Source of the DNA: Gammaproteobacteria bacterium | GTDB lineage: Bacteria > Pseudomonadota > Gammaproteobacteria > Pseudomonadales > GM7GCV1 | NCBI GenBank assembly: GCA_030830945.1 | Contig: JAURLY010000258.1 | Location: 1-7,359 of the forward strand | Direction: 5' to 3' | Length of the DNA: 7,359 bases | In this document: positions 1 through 5,489 of the stretch, one piece after another | How the letters are laid out: every line of letters begins with the position of its first letter | How positions within the stretch are numbered: the stretch's first letter is position 1 | Translations under genes and position numbers: made by a program | The notes under the pieces: generated by a model | What the model was told of the DNA's origin: nothing | The model's input: the letters and a program-made list of their open reading frames with translations, nothing else | The model's database searches: none

Positions 1-1
1 C

Positions 2-172
2 ATAAAGCTAAACGACAATGCAGTTAGGGCAGGGGTCACGCGTTACGGCGTGGATTTTGTTTCGGTGACTGCGGGCAAAAACCTGTTTTGCACGCAGTTC
101 CACCCAGAAAAGAGTCACTCAGCGGGATTACAATTGCTGGCCAATTTTACTGAGTGGGATGGCACGATCTAG
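2..172 (+). CDS. hisH: HisH, imidazole glycerol phosphate synthase glutaminase subunit (3' end only)
   Basis: This is the C-terminal 56 codons of HisH, the class I glutamine amidotransferase subunit that releases ammonia from glutamine and passes it to HisF in the fifth step of histidine synthesis. The frame runs open from the window edge to TAG at 170-172. The diagnostic motif is QFHPEKSH, encoded at 95-118. It holds the His and Glu of the Cys-His-Glu triad; the nucleophile Cys lies upstream, outside the window. The preceding stretch RYGVDFVSVTAGKNLFCTQF has the usual HisH strand pattern, and the protein ends in the typical LLANFTEW tail. HisF, its partner, is encoded about 1.3 kb downstream on the same strand. 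Identification is firm; the start and the first two thirds are not visible. Confidence 0.95.
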   Translation: MKLNDNAVRAGVTRYGVDFVSVTAGKNLFCTQFHPEKSHSAGLQLLANFTEWDGTI

Positions 173-193
173 TCTAGCTATCCACTCCGGATA

Positions 194-364
194 TCAGCTG
201 CCTTTTTGTTGGGTGACGACTAACCAGACCGCATGAATGACACCTGGTATATATCCAGCCAGGGTTAATGCCAGATTTATCCAGAAATGTGTGGTTAGGC
301 CCACCTAAAGATATGCTCCTACCGGTGGAAGAAAGATTGCCAAAATTAAATTCAATATACTCAT
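194..364 (-). pseudogene. Pmp3/YqaE (UPF0057) family small membrane protein, interrupted by an in-frame amber codon
   Basis: Read on the minus strand from ATG at 364 to TGA at 196-194, this frame gives a 56-codon protein with every hallmark of the Pmp3/YqaE proteolipid family. The first membrane segment starts MSILNLILAIFLPPVGAYL and contains the PPVG signature. The second segment is HFWINLALTLAGYIPGVIHA, followed by VWLVVTQQKGS. Usual family length is about 50-57 residues, so the gene is full length. The one defect is codon 20, TAG at 307-305, where relatives usually have Gln (L-Q-V-G); a single C-to-T change from CAG explains it. A Shine-Dalgarno AAGGGG sits 6 nt before the ATG. Three ATA codons and TTA/TTG leucines make it AT-richer than its neighbours. 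It lies antisense between hisH and hisA. Known members are small integral membrane proteins tied to membrane potential or salt stress. Whether this copy is dead, suppressed or a sequencing error cannot be told here. Confidence 0.85.
305..307 (-). other. In-frame amber codon in the Pmp3-like gene, followed directly by GTG
   Basis: On the minus strand the codons around here read CTT TAG GTG GGC. Everything before and after matches the family in the same frame, so this is a nonsense substitution and not a frameshift. The next codon, GTG (304-302), could serve as a restart. An AGGAG at 320-316 lies 11 nt upstream of it, a rather long spacing, so reinitiation is only a possibility. Confidence 0.85.
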
Positions 365-370
365 TAAGCA

Positions 371-376
371 CCCCTT
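371..376 (-). promoter_or_regulatory. Ribosome binding site of the Pmp3-like gene
   Basis: AAGGGG on the minus strand, 6 nt before the ATG at 364. This is a good Shine-Dalgarno match at good spacing. It fixes the start codon and shows that the translation signal of this interrupted gene is still intact. Confidence 0.7.
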
Positions 377-483
377 GGTATTTTTTTATGTCTAATTGTT
401 TTGTTGGATAAACAGAGAATAACCTAAATTTTTGTAGAGTCTGGAACGAATATTGCTCTGACATTACAAAAATATCCCGAAAA

Positions 484-511
484 TTGCATCAACAACCAGT
501 TCGGGTATGAT
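484..511 (+). promoter_or_regulatory. Weak candidate promoter upstream of hisA
   Basis: TTGCAT (484-489), a 16-nt spacer and TATGAT (506-511) resemble a sigma70 promoter. The -10 matches 5 of 6 consensus bases and the -35 only 3 of 6. A second -10-like hexamer, TATAAC, lies at 533-538. A local promoter would make sense because 382 bp and an antisense gene separate hisA from hisH, but the match is weak and could be chance. The rest of the hisH-hisA gap outside the Pmp3-like gene shows no gene and no clear terminator. Confidence 0.25.
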
Positions 512-554
512 GCGCGCCCGCGAATACCCTACTATAACTCTGGAACCTGTATTT

Positions 555-1283
555 ATGCTTATCATCCCAGCGATTGACCTCAAAGATGGTCATTGTGTTC
601 GTCTCAAGCAAGGTGTGATGGATGATTCCACAGTATTTTCAAGCGACCCGGCCGCTATGGCGAGCCAGTGGGTTCAGGAAGGTGCACGCCGATTGCACGT
701 TGTGGACCTTAATGGTGCATTTGCAGGCATTCCGGTCAATCGAGAGGTCGTTCATGAAATCACTGAAAACTATCCTAGCCTAACGGTTCAAATTGGTGGC
801 GGAATCCGTGATTTACAAACTATCGAGGCCTATATTACTGCAGGTGTAAGCTGGGTAATCCTGGGTACCAAAGCTGTCAAAAACCCGGAATTTGTTGCCG
901 AAGCTTGTAAGGAATTCCCCGAAAAAATCATCGTTGGACTGGATGCAAAAAACGGCTTTGTTGCAACCGAAGGCTGGGCAGAAATTTCCGATATCAAGGC
1001 TGCCGAACTGGCCAAGCGCTTTGAACAGGACGGCGTCAGTTCCATCATTTATACCGACATCAGCCGCGACGGCATGATGCAGGGTGTCAACATTGAAGAA
1101 ACTGTCACCATGTGCCGCGCGTCTTCTATTCCTATAATCGCTTCTGGTGGTATTACCAACATGGAAGACATCAAGGCGCTGAGAGAAGTCGAAGATGAGG
1201 GCATTGTCGGTGCCATTACTGGGCGTGCCATCTACGAGGGCACCTTGGATCTGGCGACGGCACAGAGTTATTGCGACAAGTAA
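555..1283 (+). CDS. hisA: HisA, phosphoribosylformimino-5-aminoimidazole carboxamide ribotide isomerase
   Basis: HisA catalyses the fourth step of histidine synthesis, the Amadori rearrangement of ProFAR to PRFAR, the substrate of HisHF. The 242-residue length is normal (E. coli 245), and the fold is a cytoplasmic (beta/alpha)8 barrel. Visible motifs are MLIIPAIDLKDGHCVRLKQG with catalytic Asp8, QIGGGIRD near residue 80 (phosphate binding), VGLDAKNG with the second catalytic Asp at 130, YTDISRDGMMQG near 167, and IIASGGI near 194. I chose ATG at 555 although the frame is open back to an ATG at 507. The upstream 16 residues do not belong to the family, and MLIIPAIDL is the standard N-terminus. 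No strong Shine-Dalgarno precedes either ATG; GGAA at 542-545 is the best candidate. hisF follows after 160 bp. Confidence 0.97.
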   Translation: MLIIPAIDLKDGHCVRLKQGVMDDSTVFSSDPAAMASQWVQEGARRLHVVDLNGAFAGIPVNREVVHEITENYPSLTVQIGGGIRDLQTIEAYITAGVSWVILGTKAVKNPEFVAEACKEFPEKIIVGLDAKNGFVATEGWAEISDIKAAELAKRFEQDGVSSIIYTDISRDGMMQGVNIEETVTMCRASSIPIIASGGITNMEDIKALREVEDEGIVGAITGRAIYEGTLDLATAQSYCDK

Positions 1284-1379
1284 AAATGGGATAGCGATTA
1301 GAAGAAAGCTACTGCCAACAAGAAACCCCGTTCTGGTCTCCTATTCTTTCATTTTTCTGTTAACCCAATGCTTATGCAG

Positions 1380-1409
1380 CGGACAGCTCTATTAGTGCAG
1401 TGCTACAAT
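1380..1409 (+). promoter_or_regulatory. Putative extended -10 promoter upstream of hisF
   Basis: CGGACA (1380-1385, 4 of 6 to TTGACA), an 18-nt spacer, then TACAAT (1404-1409, 5 of 6 to TATAAT) preceded by TGC, an extended -10 element. Transcription would start near 1416, giving a leader of about 28 nt before hisF. The 160-bp hisA-hisF gap holds no gene, and its only other structure is the dyad at 1413-1426. That gap is unusual for genes that are often adjacent, which fits a separate promoter for hisF. Not proven. Confidence 0.4.
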
Positions 1410-1412
1410 TTG

Positions 1413-1426
1413 GTGAAAAGTTTCAC
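1413..1426. promoter_or_regulatory. Short perfect dyad at the predicted hisF transcription start (possible operator)
   Basis: GTGAAA-AG-TTTCAC, two perfect 6-bp arms around 2 bp, directly downstream of the -10 box at 1404-1409. The placement suits a repressor site, but arms of this length occur by chance about once in several kilobases, and I do not recognise a regulator for it. Confidence 0.25.
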
Positions 1427-1443
1427 TACTCGGGTTCAATTCA

Positions 1444-2214
1444 TTGCCACTAGCCAAGCGCATTATTCCCTGCCTTGACGTCGACAAAGGTCGCGTCGTT
1501 AAAGGCGTCAATTTCGTCGATATTCAAGACGCCGGTGATCCCGTTGAAATTGCCTGTCGTTATAACGATCAGGGTGCTGACGAAATCACTTTTCTGGATA
1601 TAACTGCAAGCCATGAAGATCGCGACACCACTATTCACACAGTAGAGGAGATCGCCAGTGAGGTGTTTATCCCCCTGACCGTGGGCGGAGGAATCCGGGA
1701 ACTCAATGATATTCGCAATATGCTTAATGCAGGCGCCGACAAAGTTGGTATCAATTCAGCCGCAGTGAAAAACCCGGATTTCGTCAAGGCCGCCTCTGAT
1801 CGCTTTGGCGCCCAATGCATCGTCGTCGCTATCGATGCCAAACAGGTGCAATCGGGCGATAATCCCCGCTGGGAAATTTTTACCCACGGTGGCCGCAAGC
1901 CAACCGGTATTGATGCCATCGAATGGGCCATAAAGATGTACGAATATGGCGCGGGAGAAATCCTGCTTACCAGTATGGATCGCGATGGCACCAAGAATGG
2001 TTTCGATCTGGATTTATGCAGACGAGTAAGTGACGCCGTGAGTATCCCCCTAATTGCCTCTGGCGGGGTTGGCAACTTGCAGCATATGGCCGATGGCGTG
2101 CTTCAAGGGCACGCGGATGCAGTATTGGCAGCAAGTATTTTTCACTACGGCGAGTACTCGGTTCAAGAAGCCAAGGAATTTATGGCGGCACAGGGAATTG
2201 AGATGCGGCTGTAA
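1444..2214 (+). CDS. hisF: HisF, imidazole glycerol phosphate synthase cyclase subunit (TTG start)
   Basis: HisF is the cyclase half of IGP synthase. It takes ammonia from HisH through its barrel and converts PRFAR to imidazole glycerol phosphate plus AICAR. The product has 256 residues, the usual length. Motifs seen: LAKRIIPCLDVDKGRVVKG with catalytic Asp12, EITFLDITAS near 47, LTVGGGIRE near 78, VVAIDAKQV with the second catalytic Asp at 131, LLTSMDRDGTKNG near 174, and LIASGGVGN near 203. The start is TTG at 1444. An in-frame TGA at 1414-1416 closes the frame upstream, there is no ATG or GTG between, and the family N-terminus M-x-LAKRIIPCLD begins exactly here. No good Shine-Dalgarno is visible, so expression may be modest. 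The gene ends 12 bp from the stop codon of convergent bioA. Confidence 0.97.
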   Translation: MPLAKRIIPCLDVDKGRVVKGVNFVDIQDAGDPVEIACRYNDQGADEITFLDITASHEDRDTTIHTVEEIASEVFIPLTVGGGIRELNDIRNMLNAGADKVGINSAAVKNPDFVKAASDRFGAQCIVVAIDAKQVQSGDNPRWEIFTHGGRKPTGIDAIEWAIKMYEYGAGEILLTSMDRDGTKNGFDLDLCRRVSDAVSIPLIASGGVGNLQHMADGVLQGHADAVLAASIFHYGEYSVQEAKEFMAAQGIEMRL

Positions 2215-2226
2215 GAAAGCGCCGAA

Positions 2227-3507
2227 CTAGTACCTTTCTGACCGAATTATTTTTTCCATAGCACCGCAAAGTTTGCGCTGTTCTTCTTCAGTAATCACAT
2301 AGGGCGGCATGGCGTAAATCATGTTGCGGAACGGTCGCAACCATACACCCAACTCCAATAGCGCTGGGCGTACCTTGTCCAGATCAGGCACACGATCCAA
2401 CTCAACAATACCAATAGCGCCGAGCACACGCACATCCTTCACGTTGGATAATTTGAGCAATGATTGCAGGCTCTCGTTAAAAACTCGCTCGATGCCTGCC
2501 ACCTGCTCTTGCCAATTACCTCGCTGAAGAATCTCGATGTTTTTTGCCGCTACCCTCGCGGCCAGCGCATTGCCCATGTAAGTGGGACCATGCATAAGCG
2601 GGTCATGGTTGTCACCGGAGATACCATTGGCAATTTCGCGTGACGTAAGAGTCGCCGCAAAAGAGAGATAACCTGCCGTCATCGCCTTGCCTACACAAAG
2701 AATGTCTGGCTGTACGTCGGCGTGCTCATAGGCAAACCATTTTCCGGTGCGACCAAACCCGGTGGCAATTTCATCGAGGACCAACAAAAGATTATGCTTG
2801 TCACATAGCTCTCGAATTCGCTTGAGGATAGTGGGGTTATATATATTCATGCCGCCAGCGTTTTGCACCACGGGCTCCATCACCACGGCCGCACAGGTAG
2901 ACGCATTGTCGCCAATCACATTTCCCAAGTGGTCCCAATAGGTCTGTGGTACGGGTTTATCAAACCCTGAGGGGGGCCGATCAATAAACTCCGGCTGGTG
3001 AAGAATGCTGCTAAAACGCGTGTGCATGCCGTCGCGGGGATCGGAAAAAGACATCGTGGCGAAAGTGTCACCGTGGTAACCGGTTCGAAGTGTGAGGAAT
3101 CGGTTTTTTCCCGGCTTGCCAACGCCCTGCCAATACTGCAGCGCCATCTTTAGGCCAACCTCGACGGACACCGAGCCTGAATCTGAATAAAAAATGGCAT
3201 CCAGATTGGGCGACGTAATCTCCAGTAACCGCTGTCCCAATTCGACGGCAGGTTTGTGCGTCAGGCCACCAAACATCACATGGGCAAAATCACCCAGTTG
3301 ATCAACAATAACCTGATTGAGTTCGGGCTGGTTATACCCCTGAATTGCCGACCACCAGGATGCGGTGCCATCCGTCAACTCAGTGCCATCGGCCAGTGTC
3401 AGGGTGCAACCATGGGCACCAGCAACCTCCAGCATTTCCTGGGGATTGGTTAGAGAGGTGTAAGGGTGCCACAGGTGCTGCCTGTCAAACTTCAATATGT
3501 CAGACAT
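2227..3507 (-). CDS. bioA: BioA, adenosylmethionine-8-amino-7-oxononanoate aminotransferase
   Basis: BioA is a cytoplasmic PLP enzyme of fold type I. It transfers the amino group of S-adenosylmethionine to KAPA to make DAPA, the penultimate intermediates of biotin synthesis. The 426-residue protein lines up with E. coli BioA in length and position. Visible are HLWHPYTS (11-18), WWSAIQGYN (51-59), SDSGSVSVEVGLKMALQYW (108-126), RTGYHGDT (141-148), LDEIATGFGRTGKWFAY with PLP-binding Asp245, CVGKAMTAG with Schiff-base Lys274, MHGPTYMGNALA (305-316), and WLRPF with Arg391 for carboxylate binding. The ATG shares one base with the mutL stop (TAATG), and AAGGGG lies 6 nt upstream, so translation is probably coupled to mutL. 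No other bio gene is in the window. The position after mutL is unusual, because miaA is normally there. Confidence 0.97.
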   Translation of the reverse strand: MSDILKFDRQHLWHPYTSLTNPQEMLEVAGAHGCTLTLADGTELTDGTASWWSAIQGYNQPELNQVIVDQLGDFAHVMFGGLTHKPAVELGQRLLEITSPNLDAIFYSDSGSVSVEVGLKMALQYWQGVGKPGKNRFLTLRTGYHGDTFATMSFSDPRDGMHTRFSSILHQPEFIDRPPSGFDKPVPQTYWDHLGNVIGDNASTCAAVVMEPVVQNAGGMNIYNPTILKRIRELCDKHNLLLVLDEIATGFGRTGKWFAYEHADVQPDILCVGKAMTAGYLSFAATLTSREIANGISGDNHDPLMHGPTYMGNALAARVAAKNIEILQRGNWQEQVAGIERVFNESLQSLLKLSNVKDVRVLGAIGIVELDRVPDLDKVRPALLELGVWLRPFRNMIYAMPPYVITEEEQRKLCGAMEKIIRSERY

Positions 3508-5330
3508 TAGCGGCCCCTTAAAAATAACTTATCTAGTTCTGCCAAGCTCATCTGCGTCCAGGTCGGCCGACCATGGTTGCACTGCCCGCTGCGCTCGGTT
3601 ATTTCCATTTCTCTCAACAAGGCATTCATTTCCGGGATTGCCAGCTTGCGATTTGCCCGAACTGAGTTGTGACAGGCCATATTGCCCAGAATTTCATTAA
3701 TCTGTAGCTCGATTCGCTTGGAGCTTCCCAGCTCTAGAATGTCGGAGAGCACATCGCGAACCAGGGGTTCAACTTGCGGCTGTTTTAACAGCACAGGCAC
3801 CGCTCTTACCAATAGTGTTTCGGGCCCGGCACGCTCAAGCTGAATACCCAGCCGGGCAAAGGTTTCGGCATTTTCTTCTGCGACGTCAGCTTCTCTTGAG
3901 CTAACTGAAAAAGATTCAGGTACAAGCAAGGGTTGGCTTGCCAACCCTTCTCCATCCCATGCAAGCCGCATTTTTTCCAACGTAATGCGCTCATGCGCAG
4001 CATGCATGTCAACCAAGACCATTCCCTGGGCATTCTCCGCAAGCACATAAATACCCTTGAGCTGCGCGATGGCAAAACCCAAGGGCGGGATTTCATCTTC
4101 TTTAGCATCTGCCAATGAAGGCATGGGTTCCGAACCAGCTAACTTTGCTATGGCATCATCAATTTGATTCTGAGAAACCGCTTCATATTCGGGGCGCTGT
4201 TCTCGGGCACCCGCAGCGATATGTGCATTTGTATGCTCTCGCAGCCCAAACGAATGCTGTACCGGTTCAGGCTGGGAAATAGCTGGAGAACTTATTTCTG
4301 GTTCTTCCATCGCCCGCGAATCTCCCGGACGGGTCTGTGCAATTACCCGATGCAGGGCACTGTAGATGAACCCGTGAACTGAACGGCTATCTCGAAAACG
4401 TACTTCATGTTTGGTTGGGTGGACATTGACATCTACCCAGGCCGGATCAATTTCCAGAAACAATACAAATGCCGGGTGACGGCCGTGGTATAAAACATCC
4501 TGATAGGCCTGCCTGACCGCGTGGGAAACCACTTTGTCTTTTACCGAACGACCGTTCACATAGAAGTACTGTAAGTCTGCCTGGCTACGGGAAAAAGTTG
4601 GCAAACCCATCCAGCCCCAGAGCCTCAAATGCTCGGACTGTTCATCTATGGGTAATGCCTGTTCCATGAAAGCCCCACCACAAACGGAAGCAACACGACG
4701 AGCTTGTTCCGCAGGAGAGCTACAAGGGTTCATCGAATGCACATTGCGACCGTTGTGCTCCAACCGAAACCCAATGTCGAGATGACTCAGGGAAAGCCTG
4801 CGCACCACTTCATGAATGCGTCCAAATTCAGTTTTTTCTGTTTTGAGAAATTTTCGTCGAGCGGGGGTATTAAAAAACAGGTCGACCACATCAACACTAG
4901 TCCCTTGATTATGCGCAACCGGGCTCAACTGCGGCGCCATATCTATGCCCTCTGTCTCTACCTGCCAACCTTCGGCGGATTCCGGAACAGCGGATTTGAG
5001 CGTAAGCCTAGAAACTGAGGCGATACTCGCCAGAGCCTCACCGCGAAAACCAAGAGAGCCAACCGCTTCAAGGTCATCCAACTCTTTAATTTTACTAGTG
5101 GCGTGCCGTGAAACGGCTAATGGCAGGTCTTCTTTGTCGATACCACAACCATTGTCTCTAACCCGAATACGTTTTACCCCGCCCTGCTCGACCTGTATAT
5201 CAATTTGGGTCGCACCCGAATCGAGGCAGTTTTCGAGTAATTCCTTTACTACCGAAGCGGGTCTCTCCACTACCTCACCCGCAGCGATCTGGTTGGCAAG
5301 GCGCGGGGAAAGTCGTTCAATTCTTGGCAT
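3507..5330 (-). CDS. mutL: MutL, DNA mismatch repair protein of the endonuclease-bearing type
   Basis: MutL couples mismatch recognition by MutS to strand removal. The 607-residue protein starts PRIERLSPRLANQIAAGEVV. The N-terminal GHKL ATPase has Glu30 and Asn34 (KELLENCLDSGAT), DNGCGI (59-64), GFRGEALASI (94-103) and GTSVDVVDLFFNTPAR (143-158). FYVNGRSVKDK (256-266) and VNVHPTKHEVRF (301-312) follow. Residues about 335-415 are a polar linker. The C-terminal domain carries DMHAAHERITLE (441-452), which fits the DQHA(x)2E(x)4E nuclease motif except for Met in place of Gln, then ACHNSVRA (552-559), CNHGRP (584-589) and a terminal FLRGR. E. coli MutL lacks these motifs; P. aeruginosa MutL has nuclease activity. 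A MutH-independent repair system is therefore likely (inference). No Shine-Dalgarno precedes the ATG. The stop overlaps the bioA start by one base. Confidence 0.97.
   Translation of the reverse strand: MPRIERLSPRLANQIAAGEVVERPASVVKELLENCLDSGATQIDIQVEQGGVKRIRVRDNGCGIDKEDLPLAVSRHATSKIKELDDLEAVGSLGFRGEALASIASVSRLTLKSAVPESAEGWQVETEGIDMAPQLSPVAHNQGTSVDVVDLFFNTPARRKFLKTEKTEFGRIHEVVRRLSLSHLDIGFRLEHNGRNVHSMNPCSSPAEQARRVASVCGGAFMEQALPIDEQSEHLRLWGWMGLPTFSRSQADLQYFYVNGRSVKDKVVSHAVRQAYQDVLYHGRHPAFVLFLEIDPAWVDVNVHPTKHEVRFRDSRSVHGFIYSALHRVIAQTRPGDSRAMEEPEISSPAISQPEPVQHSFGLREHTNAHIAAGAREQRPEYEAVSQNQIDDAIAKLAGSEPMPSLADAKEDEIPPLGFAIAQLKGIYVLAENAQGMVLVDMHAAHERITLEKMRLAWDGEGLASQPLLVPESFSVSSREADVAEENAETFARLGIQLERAGPETLLVRAVPVLLKQPQVEPLVRDVLSDILELGSSKRIELQINEILGNMACHNSVRANRKLAIPEMNALLREMEITERSGQCNHGRPTWTQMSLAELDKLFLRGR
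3514..3519 (-). promoter_or_regulatory. Ribosome binding site of bioA inside the mutL 3' end
   Basis: AAGGGG on the minus strand, 6 nt before the bioA ATG. It is embedded in the last Leu-Arg-Gly codons of mutL and supports the ATG at 3507 as the true start. Confidence 0.7.
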
Positions 5331-5364
5331 GTAAGGGAGCGGTCTGTAATGATTTTGGGTTGCG

Positions 5365-5370
5365 ATTATA
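5365..5370 (-). promoter_or_regulatory. Candidate -10 box of a mutL promoter
   Basis: A perfect TATAAT on the minus strand in the 159-bp amiB-mutL gap. Transcription would start near 5358, about 28 nt before the mutL ATG. No good -35 hexamer is seen at 15-18 nt. The gap otherwise contains only a small AATCACA tandem repeat (about 5402-5415) and no clear terminator after amiB. mutL and bioA may thus be transcribed partly on their own. Confidence 0.4.
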
Positions 5371-5489
5371 GACAGTTTGCCCTGCGACGAGGCGATGAAT
5401 CAAATCACAAATCACATTTGGGCCGTAAGAAGAGAAATGGACAGAAAGATGCGGCCTTTGACCCACTAAAAAGGAAGGTTTATTTCGTA

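Noticed and set aside
191..207. CAGCTG palindrome followed by a T run as a terminator after hisH
   Set aside because: There is no stable GC-rich stem, and these bases are the coding 3' end of the Pmp3-like gene.
174..464. 96-codon minus-strand open frame covering the hisH-hisA gap
   Set aside because: Its product has no family features and it is out of frame with the Pmp3-like gene it overlaps, which explains the region far better.
507..554. Extended N-terminus of hisA starting at ATG 507
   Set aside because: The 16 extra residues do not fit the HisA family, whose conserved start MLIIPAIDL begins at 555.
1635..2075. 146-codon open frame antisense to hisF
   Set aside because: It is a shadow of the strongly conserved hisF coding frame and shows no recognisable protein features.
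2214..2239. AGAAAG/CTTTCT inverted repeat between convergent hisF and bioA as a terminator
   Set aside because: The stem is only 6 bp and AT-rich with a 14-nt loop and no T tract, so it is unlikely to terminate transcription.
4945..5334. 129-codon open frame antisense to the 5' end of mutL
   Set aside because: It mirrors the conserved ATPase domain of mutL on the other strand and has low-complexity composition with no motif.
5402..5424. AATCACA tandem copies and a CAAAT/ATTTG inverted repeat in the amiB-mutL gap as a binding site
   Set aside because: Two 7-bp copies and 5-bp arms are too short to separate from chance.
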